NCBI GenBank assembly: GCA_947494675.1
Contig: CANLVP010000001.1
Location: forward strand, 1,500,001-1,564,000
Direction of reading: 5' to 3'
Length of the DNA: 64,000 nt
Source: an uncultured Paracoccaceae bacterium
GTDB taxonomy: Bacteria; Pseudomonadota; Alphaproteobacteria; Rhodobacterales; Rhodobacteraceae
The position numbers and the translations under genes were made by a program. The notes under the pieces were generated by a model. The model did no database searches and was not told the DNA's origin. It saw only the letters and a list, made by a program, of their open reading frames with translations. Below, piece after piece: positions 47,518 to 57,519 of the stretch; within the stretch, counting starts at the first letter, position 1, and every line of letters begins with the position of its first letter.

Positions 47518-48291
47518 ATGACACGCAACAAACAGTCCTTGCTTGATCGCATTTCGCATCGCCGCAGCTTGCGGCGGTGGGCGGCGGCTGCGCGGACGGC
47601 AGAAACAGCAGAGCTGTCGATGCTGCGCGACCAACGGCAACAAGCGCGGCAATTGAAGGGGCGTTTGGACCAGCTCGTCTATGTCGCCGATAGCCGCTTG
47701 GCCCTGCCCCGGATCGGATCAACCGCATTCAACCGCCCCAGCGGCACGCTTTGGTCTTGGCGACCGCAGTTGTGGCGGGGGCCGATTACGCCCAAAGGGA
47801 TCGCCGCTGCCTCCTCCAAGACCCCTTTGGGGGATGAGGTGCACCTGTTCCACGATTGCGCCGTGTCCGAACTGACGATGCGCCAAATCCGCAATACCCG
47901 CGAAGAAGACCTTGCCCCCTTTGGCTTGCGGATGGACGTCTTTGGCTTTGACGGCAGTTTTCTGTCGCTCGTCCTCGATTTCCCGAAGGACGCCGTTGAC
48001 GGGATGCAGCGCCGCCACCTTATTCGCCTGTCCACCATCATCGAGACGGAAAAAGAGATTGAGGTGTTTGGCCGTCTGAACATCAAACACGGGCCCAACA
48101 CCGAACAGGTGATTGTCGAAATTCCGGTAAATTTGCCCGAATCCGTGGTAGAGTTCGATCTCGCCTATACAGAGCTGAACGACAAACGGATCGAAAAAAT
48201 ATGGCTTGATCTGATCTTTGAAGGGCCCCAAATGAACCAGATCACCATGCGCGACCTGACATTTTGTCGTTATCCAAGGGCAGAACTGTGA
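47518..48291 (+). CDS. uncharacterised Rhodobacterales-type protein (DUF6478-like)
   Basis: 257 aa. Very basic N-terminus (HRRSLRRWAAAAR) and an alpha-helical, Gln/Arg-rich start to about residue 55. The rest has alternating hydrophobic strands, e.g. LRMDVFGFDGSFLSLVLDFP and IEVPVNLPESVVEFDLAYTEL-like blocks, resembling a beta-sandwich. It looks like a family I recall as DUF6478, which is not confirmed. Its stop codon overlaps the next gene's ATG by one base. Confidence 0.7.
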   Translation: MTRNKQSLLDRISHRRSLRRWAAAARTAETAELSMLRDQRQQARQLKGRLDQLVYVADSRLALPRIGSTAFNRPSGTLWSWRPQLWRGPITPKGIAAASSKTPLGDEVHLFHDCAVSELTMRQIRNTREEDLAPFGLRMDVFGFDGSFLSLVLDFPKDAVDGMQRRHLIRLSTIIETEKEIEVFGRLNIKHGPNTEQVIVEIPVNLPESVVEFDLAYTELNDKRIEKIWLDLIFEGPQMNQITMRDLTFCRYPRAEL

Positions 48292-48677
48292 TGGCGAAAG
48301 ACACGCAAGACACGACCCATATGATCCTGACCAAGACGACGCTGGCCGCAGGCGTCTGGCAGGGAGAGTTGCGCGGCGCCGGTGACCGGACGCCCACGCT
48401 GATCGCAACGCATCTGGGGGAAGAGGTTGAGGGCCTCGATGTCACGCAAGAGGGCGACGTGTGGCACGTGCGTTTCACGCTTCCTGCGGATCGGATTGCG
48501 GATGGGGTGCAGACCTTTGTCATCGCGGATGCCGCGACCAAGGTCGTGCTGAACAGCTTTGCCGTGATGGTGGGCGAGGCGCTGGGCGATGACATCCGCG
48601 CAGAGATGGACCTGCTGCGCGCAGAGCTTGATATGTTGAAAAAAGCGTTTCGGCGGCATTGCACGGATACGATGTAG
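48291..48677 (+). CDS. uncharacterised small protein with C-terminal coiled coil
   Basis: 128 aa. A beta-rich N-terminal domain (about residues 15-85, with VWQGELRGAGDRTPTL and FVIADAATKVVLNSF) is followed by a charged helix near the C-terminus, RAEMDLLRAELDMLKKAFRRH, predicted as a coiled coil. No family recognised. Coupled to the preceding DUF6478-like gene by a one-base overlap and followed 3 nt later by the phosphatase-like gene. Confidence 0.7.
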   Translation: MAKDTQDTTHMILTKTTLAAGVWQGELRGAGDRTPTLIATHLGEEVEGLDVTQEGDVWHVRFTLPADRIADGVQTFVIADAATKVVLNSFAVMVGEALGDDIRAEMDLLRAELDMLKKAFRRHCTDTM

Positions 48678-48680
48678 CGG

Positions 48681-49259
48681 ATGAGCCTGATCTGGTTCGT
48701 CACACACGCGGACGTGGTGCAGGACCCGTTCGTGCCTGTGCCCCAATGGCCGCTTTCGGATGTTGGCCGCGCCCGGCACGCCGCGGGAAATGCGGTTTTG
48801 GCGGCATCCGGCATCACCAGCGCCTTTTGCAGTGACGAACAAAAGGCGCGAGACGGGGCCGCGATCCATGCGGAAGCACTTGGTCTATCGCCAAGGGTTG
48901 TCGCGGGACTTGGGGAAAACGACCGCAGTGCTACGGGATATCTGCCACCCGCCGAGTTCGAGGCGGCGGCAGACGCGTTTTTCGCCGAACCCAACCTGTC
49001 CTACCAAGGGTGGGAGCGTGCTTGCGATGCACAGGCCCGCATTGTTGCGGCCGTTCAGGTCTGCGATGACATGGCCCCAAGGGGCAACATGTTGATTGTC
49101 AGTCATGGCGGCGTTGGCGCGCTCTTGCGGGCGCATGTCGGCAAGCAACCGATTTCGCGCAAGCTTGAGGCGGGCGTTCCCGGTGGCGGCGGCATGATGT
49201 GCCTGACCCGTGGCAGCTTGACCCTTGCACAAGACTGGCATCCTATCGATCCAAGCTGA
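48681..49259 (+). CDS. histidine-phosphatase-like protein lacking the catalytic Arg
   Basis: 192 aa with phosphoglycerate-mutase fold features: N-terminal WFVTHAD where the family has RHGE, LSDVGRARHAAG, and a second His in LIVSHGGVGALLR. The key Arg before the first His is Thr, the next Gly is Ala, and the usual SxxxRAxxTA Arg is a Lys in CSDEQKARDGA. The two His residues remain. It could be a weak or noncatalytic phosphatase or a pseudoenzyme. It ends the run of genes after ilvD. Confidence 0.72.
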   Translation: MSLIWFVTHADVVQDPFVPVPQWPLSDVGRARHAAGNAVLAASGITSAFCSDEQKARDGAAIHAEALGLSPRVVAGLGENDRSATGYLPPAEFEAAADAFFAEPNLSYQGWERACDAQARIVAAVQVCDDMAPRGNMLIVSHGGVGALLRAHVGKQPISRKLEAGVPGGGGMMCLTRGSLTLAQDWHPIDPS

Positions 49260-51347
<2,088 letters not shown>

Positions 51348-51369
51348 GCGCCGCAAACGTTAACGAAGG

Positions 51370-51385
51370 TTAATGATCTATTAAC
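51370..51385. promoter_or_regulatory. consensus CtrA-type site before the LysR gene
   Basis: TTAA (51370-51373), 7-nt spacer, TTAAC (51381-51385). A further GTTAAC lies just before it (51359-51364), with 6-nt spacing to the first half, so a tandem site is possible. It sits in the 182-nt gap between fadH and the LysR gene, about 145 nt from the start codon. Confidence 0.5.
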
Positions 51386-51529
51386 AAGAACACTCCAAAA
51401 CGGGGGTTTTCTGTTTCCAGTGCCGCACCAGTCCTGACTTAACCCCGATATTGTCAGGCATATGCCCCATTCCTGCCGGGTTTCGCAGTCACATCATGGG
51501 TCCAAAGATTGACTGTGCAAGGAAACGGT

Positions 51530-52435
51530 ATGGATCGCCTGACTGAAATGGAAGCCTTTGCCACCGTGGTGGATCAGGGCGGCTTTACCGATGCGGCAAA
51601 AAAGATGGGGATTTCGAAATCCGCTGTCTCAAAGCACGTCTCGTCGCTTGAGGCGCGGCTTGGTGCCCGCCTTTTGAACCGTACGACGCGCCGTGTTTCG
51701 CCGACCGAGATCGGTCTGGCCTATTATGACCGCGCCCGCCGCGTTCTGAACGATGCTGGCGAGGCAGATGCGCTGGTCACATCCATGCAATCAGCACCTT
51801 CGGGCCTGCTGCGGATTTCTGTCGCGACCGATTTTGGCGTGAACCACCTGTCGCCAGTCTTGGGTGATTTCCTGACCGAATTCCCTGACATCACCGTCAA
51901 CATGGTGCTCAACAACCGCTACGTGGAACTGATTTCCGAAGGGTTCGACATGGCCGTGCGCATTGGTGAGCTGGAAGACAGCACCCTGCGTGCGCGTAAA
52001 TTGACCGAGACGACCCGCCGCATGATTGCGAGCCCGGAATACTTCAAACAATATGGTCGCCCCGAAAAAATCGATGATCTGAACGAACACAAGCTGCTGC
52101 ATTATTCCAACCAAGCGAACTCTGCCGTTTGGAAACTGACCGCCCCTTCGGGTGAGCGTCGACAGGTCCGCACGGCCGGTTGGTTGACGGTCAACGATGG
52201 TCAGTCGCTGCTGAACGCCTGTGTGGGCGGTCTTGGCATCGCTTATCTGCCCAGCTTTCTCTATGCCGATGCCCTGAAACAGGGTCTGGTCGAAGAGGCG
52301 ATCCCTGATCTGCCGGTTGAGACCCAAGGCATCTACGCGGTTTACCCGCCGGGTCGCTTTACCCAGCCCAAGGTCCGCGCTTTCATCGATTTCCTGGCCC
52401 ATGCCTTTGCCGAAAAAGGCCCCGACGCCTGGTAA
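51530..52435 (+). CDS. LysR-family transcriptional regulator
   Basis: 301 aa, ATG 51530 with AAGGAAACGGT before it. N-terminal winged HTH (LTEMEAFATVVDQGGFTDAAK and MGISKSAVSKHVSSLE, read as two motifs) and a substrate-binding domain. The MDRLTEMEAFxxVVDxGxF opening places it in the CrgA/YhjC-like subgroup. Located directly after fadH, whose expression it may control, but its distance from the CtrA site suggests its own developmental regulation. Terminator follows. Confidence 0.92.
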   Translation: MDRLTEMEAFATVVDQGGFTDAAKKMGISKSAVSKHVSSLEARLGARLLNRTTRRVSPTEIGLAYYDRARRVLNDAGEADALVTSMQSAPSGLLRISVATDFGVNHLSPVLGDFLTEFPDITVNMVLNNRYVELISEGFDMAVRIGELEDSTLRARKLTETTRRMIASPEYFKQYGRPEKIDDLNEHKLLHYSNQANSAVWKLTAPSGERRQVRTAGWLTVNDGQSLLNACVGGLGIAYLPSFLYADALKQGLVEEAIPDLPVETQGIYAVYPPGRFTQPKVRAFIDFLAHAFAEKGPDAW

Positions 52436-52471
52436 GACAGTTTCCCGAGGTGTGAAAACACCCGACTTTAT

Positions 52472-52498
52472 GCGGTCCCTTCGGGGGCCGCTTTTTTA
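52472..52498 (+). terminator. rho-independent terminator after LysR gene
   Basis: GCGGTCCC, loop TTC, GGGGGCCGC followed by TTTTTT. It overlaps the last codon and stop of the convergent OmpA-like gene by 3 nt. Confidence 0.8.
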
Positions 52499-53413
52499 TG
52501 GGTTCGTGGAGGTGATGATGACCTCAACCCGGCGGTTCGTGGCGCGACCGTCTTCGGTGAGGTTGCTGGCAAGCGGCGCCAGATAGCCCATGCCTTGCGC
52601 CTCTAATTGGCGACGCGGCACGCCGTAGTCCGCAACAAGGCGTTCCAGAACAGAACCCGCCCTGCGCCGGGATAGGGCGATGTTGCCGTCCAGCGACCCC
52701 GCGCTGTCGGTATGGCCGACAAGGGCCACCGTCAGGTCTGGGTTTTCGGCAAGGTAGGCCGCGAGTGCATCAAGCGACGGCACATCACCTGCTTCCAACT
52801 GCGCGGCACCCGTCGCAAAGGCGAGGCCCGGCAGTACGTAGCGCCCGACGTCTTCCAATGCCCCCGCCAGATCAGTGGCCTGGCCGCCTGCGGCTTGCGT
52901 CACGATCCGCGGTGCGGTGGCTTGCACATTTGGCGCGCCCACGCCCTCTGCCACGATTGTCACCTGCACAAAGCCCGCGTCGGCGGTGACACTCGACAGC
53001 AGGCTGACGGCACCATCTGGCCCGGTGGCAGAGACAAAGCGGAAGTCGCCCAAGTTTACTGTCATCGCAGGGGGCAGGATCACCGGAATAGCAAAGCGAA
53101 AGTCGAAGCCGCCGCAGGCACGTGTGTCGCACTCAAACGTCACGCGGTAGCCCGCATTGGCCAGTTGTTCCCGCAAGGGGCGCAAAAGCTGCAGGCTGCT
53201 GAGGCCCGTCGCATCAATGCGCCATGCCTGTTGGATCACGTTGCCTTCGACCTGACGCACCGGCAAAACGCCATCCGACCAAGCACCCGTTGGCAGGTCA
53301 TAGCTGCTATCGGCGGTCAGCACCTCGGCCGTCATGGTGGCATTCGCGGGAAAGGACAAATCCTGCGCAACCGCGGGCCCCGCCAGCGCGATTAACGCCA
53401 GTGCACGGATCAT
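52496..53413 (-). CDS. OmpA-family outer-membrane/periplasmic protein
   Basis: 305 aa. Signal peptide ALALIALAGPAVAQ. An N-terminal unknown domain with a Cys pair (DTRACGG region) is followed by a C-terminal OmpA-like peptidoglycan-binding domain from about residue 190: LPGLAFATGAAQLE, VALVGHTDSAGSLDGNIALSRRRA and GRATNRRVEVII. It likely links the envelope layers. Its start overlaps the AhpD-like gene by 4 nt. Confidence 0.9.
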   Translation of the reverse strand: MIRALALIALAGPAVAQDLSFPANATMTAEVLTADSSYDLPTGAWSDGVLPVRQVEGNVIQQAWRIDATGLSSLQLLRPLREQLANAGYRVTFECDTRACGGFDFRFAIPVILPPAMTVNLGDFRFVSATGPDGAVSLLSSVTADAGFVQVTIVAEGVGAPNVQATAPRIVTQAAGGQATDLAGALEDVGRYVLPGLAFATGAAQLEAGDVPSLDALAAYLAENPDLTVALVGHTDSAGSLDGNIALSRRRAGSVLERLVADYGVPRRQLEAQGMGYLAPLASNLTEDGRATNRRVEVIITSTNP

Positions 53414-53976
53414 CGCGCCTGCGCGTGATAGGCGTCGTTGGGGCGCATGTCCGTGGCAGAGGCGACGCGGTTTGTCATATTGAAAAAGCCAGCAACACCC
53501 GCGATGTCCCAGATGTCACGGTCACTAAAGCCCGCATCGCGCAACGCCTGACGATCTGCCTCGACAATCTCGGCGCTGGCCTTGGTCATCTTTTCTGCAA
53601 AATGGCACATGGCGGATTGCCGTGCGTCCAGCCGTGCGGCGCGCCAGTTCATCACCAGCGCCTCACCCAGCATGGGATCGCCCGACAGCGCGCGGACAGC
53701 GGCCCCATGGGCGGTCAGGCAGTAGTAGCATTTGTTGACCGAGGACACGACGACGGCGATCATCTCACGCTCAAGCTTGCTCAGGCCGCTGTCGCCCAGC
53801 ATCAGGTCATTATACATCGCCGTGAAAGTGTTCAGCTTATCGATGTCAAAGGCATAGGCCTGCAAGACATTGGGGATCATGCCCAATTTGTCCTGACAGA
53901 CGTCAAAGTATTTCTGTGTCTCAGGCGGCAGCGGATCGACCATCGGCAGGTCTAGGGCGGTGGGGCGGTCGGTCAC
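53410..53976 (-). CDS. carboxymuconolactone-decarboxylase/AhpD-like peroxidase-related protein
   Basis: 188 aa from GTG 53976, with AAAGGATGACGCC upstream. The AhpD-type redox motif is CYYCLTAHG near residue 88, preceded by REMIAVVVSSVNK. The two-Cys motif fits alkylhydroperoxidase-like thiol chemistry. Four-gene operon member; its GTG lies 4 nt after the GNAT stop. Substrate unknown. Confidence 0.88.
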   Translation of the reverse strand: MTDRPTALDLPMVDPLPPETQKYFDVCQDKLGMIPNVLQAYAFDIDKLNTFTAMYNDLMLGDSGLSKLEREMIAVVVSSVNKCYYCLTAHGAAVRALSGDPMLGEALVMNWRAARLDARQSAMCHFAEKMTKASAEIVEADRQALRDAGFSDRDIWDIAGVAGFFNMTNRVASATDMRPNDAYHAQAR

Positions 53977-53980
53977 GGCG

Positions 53981-54709
53981 TCATCCTTTGGGCAGCGTGC
54001 GATAGTGATAGCGCCCAACACGCGTCATCCCAAGCGAAGAATAAAGCGCATTGGCGGCCACGTTCGCCTCTGTCGTGGCGAGCGTCAGATAGGTGCAGCC
54101 CTGATCCAACGCCCAAAAGGCAGCGGCGCGGGTGAGATACCGGGCAAGGCCCTTTTTGCGGTGCACCTGCATGACTTCCAGCGCGTGGATCATGGCGCAG
54201 CCATCATAGGTGCCGATGAACACGCTGGCGGCGGGGCGATCATCTACCCGCCCCATCAGCGTCGTTTTGGGGTGTGACGCGCGGTCCATCACGGCCAATC
54301 GACCTGCGCCGATGCCTCCAGCGGCCCAGATTTCGCTTTGCACGGCCAAGGGTGGCCAAACGGTAAAAGCGGTCACGGGCGGCGGGCGTTCGGTCGCAAG
54401 ATCAGCGGCCTTGGCGGCGTAAAGAACCGTGGGGTCTTTGATGGCATAACCTGCGTCCGACAAATGCTGATCAAGCGCATCGTCTCCTGCGCGGATCATG
54501 AAAAGCGGGGTTTGCCCCAATTCGCGCATAGCGTCTTCGGCCTGTTGTAGGTCATTTTTGGTGACTGCCCCTGTGGCCGTGGCTGCGCTGACCCGGTTGC
54601 CGCCGCCGTCGCCTTTGCGGATGATCCATGGCCCGACCGCGCAGGCGTCGGCGCTAGGCCAAGTGGCGCTGAGGACGTCGTAGATCTGGTGGGTGTCAGG
54701 CAGGGTCAT
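53981..54709 (-). CDS. GNAT-family acetyltransferase
   Basis: 242 aa; the C-terminal half is a GNAT domain with VMQVHRKKGLARYLTRAAA (acetyl-CoA loop) and TTEANVAANALYSSLGM. The N-terminal part (about 1-130) shows a divergent partner domain, so it may be a tandem GNAT. It overlaps the CinA-like gene by 4 nt. Substrate unknown. Confidence 0.85.
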   Translation of the reverse strand: MTLPDTHQIYDVLSATWPSADACAVGPWIIRKGDGGGNRVSAATATGAVTKNDLQQAEDAMRELGQTPLFMIRAGDDALDQHLSDAGYAIKDPTVLYAAKAADLATERPPPVTAFTVWPPLAVQSEIWAAGGIGAGRLAVMDRASHPKTTLMGRVDDRPAASVFIGTYDGCAMIHALEVMQVHRKKGLARYLTRAAAFWALDQGCTYLTLATTEANVAANALYSSLGMTRVGRYHYRTLPKG

Positions 54710-55428
54710 AGGTCAAACGCGGTTTTGACGTCTGCGGCAGCGGCGTCGAGCAGGGCTTGATCCTGCCCGCGCAACACGATGTTTGCGCCATAAATGCCGT
54801 CCTTTTGGAACGGATAGGACCCGACCGATAGAGCAGGGTATTTGGCGTCAATCTCGCCCAAGGGGACTGCAATGTCGCCTTCGCCCCGCACCACGCGGAT
54901 TGAGACGGATTGCAGCGGCACGCCGCCCTGCAGCGTCGCCATGACGCTTGCGACCATGGCGCGAAAGACCGAAGGCACCCCGGCCATCACATGGACATTG
55001 CCAAGGGTAAAGCCCGGCGCGGTGCTGACCGGGTTGTCGATCAGCGTCGCGCCATCTGGGATGCGGGCCATGCGCAACCGGGCGGCGTTCAGCTCTTGCC
55101 CCGAGCGGTCGTAGTGGGCCTGCAGCAGCGCACGCGCGTCGTCGCGGACGTCGATAGGGGCGTCAAAGGCGGCGGCAATGCAATCGGCGGTGATGTCATC
55201 ATGTGTCGGGCCGATGCCGCCGGAGGTGAAGACATGAGTGTAGCTTGCCGACAATGCCTTGACGGCGGCGATGATGGCGGGGGCGTCATCGCTGACGACC
55301 CGCACTTCTTTCAAATCCACGCCCGCCTCGGTCAGCACGCCCGCCAAATGGTGCATATTTGCGTCACGGGTGCGCCCGGACAGGATTTCATCGCCAATCA
55401 CGCACATGGCGGCGGTGGGGTTTGTCAT
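54706..55428 (-). CDS. CinA-like molybdopterin-binding (MoaB/MogA-fold) protein
   Basis: 240 aa, the MoCF_biosynth domain only, without the C-terminal CinA nicotinamide-mononucleotide deamidase. N-terminal VIGDEILSGRTRDAN and FTSGGIGPTHDDIT near residue 70 are the conserved motifs of this family (FAD/ADP-ribose pyrophosphatase or nucleotide-binding role). First gene of the four-gene operon, divergent from sfsA 41 nt away. Confidence 0.88.
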   Translation of the reverse strand: MTNPTAAMCVIGDEILSGRTRDANMHHLAGVLTEAGVDLKEVRVVSDDAPAIIAAVKALSASYTHVFTSGGIGPTHDDITADCIAAAFDAPIDVRDDARALLQAHYDRSGQELNAARLRMARIPDGATLIDNPVSTAPGFTLGNVHVMAGVPSVFRAMVASVMATLQGGVPLQSVSIRVVRGEGDIAVPLGEIDAKYPALSVGSYPFQKDGIYGANIVLRGQDQALLDAAAADVKTAFDL

Positions 55429-55469
55429 GCGTCTTCTCCTGTCGTTCGAGGTTGGGTATAGCGCGGGAT

Positions 55470-56162
55470 ATGGACTTTGCCACGCCCCTGATCCCCGCCC
55501 GCCTGATCCGCCGCTACAAACGCTTTCTGGCGGATGTGACTCTGGACGATGGGCGAGAGGTGACAGCCCATTGCGCCAACCCGGGCGGCATGATGGGGCT
55601 GTCTGATCCGGGCGTGAAGGTCTGGCTGGAACCCAACGATGATCCCAAGAAAAAGCTGAAGTACGGCTGGCGGTTAGTCGATCATGAGAACGGGCATTTC
55701 ACGGGCGTTGATACCAGCCTGCCCAATCGCGTGCTCAAAGCGGCTTTGATGGCCGGTAAGGTGCCGGGGCTGACCGGCTATGACCTTGTCCGGCCAGAGG
55801 TCAAATACGGCGAGAACAGCCGCATCGACTTTCTGCTGACGGGTGGCGGCCCCGATACTTATGTGGAGGTTAAGAGCGTGACGCTCAGCCGGACGCCGGG
55901 GCTGGCGGAGTTTCCAGACAGTGTGACAGCCCGCGGGGCCAAGCATCTGGCAGAGCTGGCGAAGGTTGCAGCACAGGGGCATCGCGCGGTTATGCTTTAT
56001 CTGGTGCAGCGGACCGATTGCACGGCGATGACCTTGGCCGCTGATCTTGATCCGGCCTATGCCGCCGCCTTCAAAGCGGCCACTGGCGTTGAGGTGATCG
56101 TCCTGACCTGCGCCATCTCACCGCAAGGGATCGTGATCGCAGACCCGATTCCATTCGTCTGA
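55470..56162 (+). CDS. sfsA: SfsA family protein
   Basis: 230 aa. Named for sugar-fermentation stimulation in E. coli; predicted DNA-binding OB fold plus nuclease-like domain. The start RLIRRYKRFLADV, the HCANPGGMMGL motif, and the PD-(D/E)XK-like RIDFLL...YVEVKSVTL block are family features. Often lies beside map, as here. True function remains unclear. Confidence 0.93.
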   Translation: MDFATPLIPARLIRRYKRFLADVTLDDGREVTAHCANPGGMMGLSDPGVKVWLEPNDDPKKKLKYGWRLVDHENGHFTGVDTSLPNRVLKAALMAGKVPGLTGYDLVRPEVKYGENSRIDFLLTGGGPDTYVEVKSVTLSRTPGLAEFPDSVTARGAKHLAELAKVAAQGHRAVMLYLVQRTDCTAMTLAADLDPAYAAAFKAATGVEVIVLTCAISPQGIVIADPIPFV

Positions 56163-56222
56163 CCCTCTGGCACCAGCGGCACAGATCGCCTATGTGAGCA
56201 CTAAGCAAGAAGGACTGCGACC

Positions 56223-57029
56223 GTGAACACCAACACCAGCCGACTGACCAAAGATGGGATCCGCCTGTATGAGGCAGGTGATTTTGCAGGCATGGCAAAG
56301 GCTGGGCGTCTGGCGGCACAGATCCTTGATGATATTGCCGAACATGTTTTTCCGGGCCAAACGACGGGCGTTCTGGACCAGTTGATCACCGATTGGGTGC
56401 AGGCGGCGGGCGCCACCTCTGCCACGATCGGTTACAAGGGCTATCAGCACGCCAGCTGCATTTCGGTCAACCACGTGGTCTGCCACGGCATCCCCGGTGA
56501 CAAGGTTCTCAAGGATGGAGACATCCTGAATATCGACGTCACCGTGATTGTGGACGGATGGTTCGGCGATACCAGCCGGATGTATGTGGCGGGCAACCTC
56601 AGCCGTAAGGCAGAGCGTTTGGTGCAGGTGACCCATGATGCCCTGATGAAGGGGATTGAGGCCGCAAAGCCCGGCAATACCTTTGGCGACATTGGTCATG
56701 CCATTCAGGTCTATGCCGAAAGCCACCGGATGTCGGTTGTGCGCGACTTCTGCGGCCATGGGCTTGGGCGGGTGTTTCACGCGCCGCCCAACGTGCTGCA
56801 CTACGGTCGCCCCGGCTCTGGCGCGGTGCTGGAAGAGGGCATGTTCTTTACGATTGAGCCCATGATTAACCTCGGACGTCCCGAAACCAAGGTTCTGGCT
56901 GATGACTGGACAGCAGTGACCCGCGATAAATCCTTGTCGGCGCAGTTCGAACATTCCATCGGCATTTCGGCCCAAGGTGCTGAAATATTTACGCTTTCCC
57001 ATGCCGGAAAGTTCCACCCGACCTATTAA
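56223..57029 (+). CDS. map: methionine aminopeptidase, type I
   Basis: 268 aa. Removes N-terminal Met from nascent proteins. GTG start with AAGGACTGCGACC upstream. Metal ligands are in NIDVTVIVDGWFGDTS (two Asp), GHGLGRVFH (His) and the C-terminal EPMIN and QFEHS (two Glu). It follows sfsA by 60 nt and shares its orientation. No radC gene follows. Confidence 0.96.
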   Translation: MNTNTSRLTKDGIRLYEAGDFAGMAKAGRLAAQILDDIAEHVFPGQTTGVLDQLITDWVQAAGATSATIGYKGYQHASCISVNHVVCHGIPGDKVLKDGDILNIDVTVIVDGWFGDTSRMYVAGNLSRKAERLVQVTHDALMKGIEAAKPGNTFGDIGHAIQVYAESHRMSVVRDFCGHGLGRVFHAPPNVLHYGRPGSGAVLEEGMFFTIEPMINLGRPETKVLADDWTAVTRDKSLSAQFEHSIGISAQGAEIFTLSHAGKFHPTY

Positions 57030-57080
57030 TCGCCCTTTTGCATGGGAAAGATGCAGGATCATTCCCCTCTTGCGAATGAC

Positions 57081-57350
57081 TTGCAACTGGGGCGTTTTAC
57101 CCCCATATCAACCCTGTCACGAACGGGTATGCCGCCCAGCAGGAGCGCAGAACGCGCCGGGCGCTGAAATGACAGTTAACGAGTTTTGAGAGATGGACGT
57201 CAGGGGACAAGACGGTGCGCCCTTTTCGCCCGCGCAGGCCGCTGCGGCCGCGCAACCAAGATGCGCCGGGTAGTGAAGTAATGAGTAACGGTGTTGCGTA
57301 ACGAGTGTTTTGTTACCGGGGGTCGCGTATTTCGCGGTCCCCTTTTTCGT
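57081..57350 (+). ncRNA. candidate small RNA or structured 3' leader downstream of map
   Basis: A putative TTGCAA promoter at 57081 with TATCAA about 19 nt downstream, a 57232-57253 GC hairpin (GCGCAGGCCGC / GCGGCCGCGC), and a strong terminator at 57317-57349 with TTTTT. Frame is not open in between; two tiny ORFs (12 and 26 codons) are not convincing. Alternatively this is the 3' untranslated region of map. No known RNA family recognised. Confidence 0.35.
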
Positions 57351-57510
57351 TGCTCAAACGGCGAAACAACAGCGACAGGACGGTTTCACCGCTAAGCGGC
57401 GTGGCGCAATCGCCGATCAACACCGGCGCGTCAAACGGGACCGGGGCAGGGAGCGTGACTTGCTCCTTTTCCGGCTTAACCCAGGTGCCTTGAAAACTTG
57501 CGTCTGTCAT
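57313..57510 (-). CDS. 65-aa uncharacterised protein after HAD gene
   Basis: Starts 10 nt after the HAD stop codon and reads MTDASFQGTWVKPEKEQVTL then a Pro/Val-rich stretch, ending in the basic NEKGDREIRDPR. No strong ribosome site is visible. The last codons are contained in the terminator hairpin (57317-57349), which is unusual. No family recognised. It may be a real operon member or an uninformative ORF. Confidence 0.45.
   Translation of the reverse strand: MTDASFQGTWVKPEKEQVTLPAPVPFDAPVLIGDCATPLSGETVLSLLFRRLSNEKGDREIRDPR
57317..57349 (+). terminator. strong rho-independent terminator downstream of map
   Basis: GGGGGTCGCG, loop TATTT, CGCGGTCCCC, then TTTTT on the plus strand. Stem is about ten base pairs with one mismatch. 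It ends plus-strand transcripts from map or the candidate small RNA. Confidence 0.8.
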
Positions 57511-57519
57511 GAGGGCAGC

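Noticed and set aside
57193-57273. 26-codon ORF (Ala/Gln/Pro rich) downstream of map
   Set aside because: Weak start context and composition from a GC hairpin; not enough support to call it a gene.
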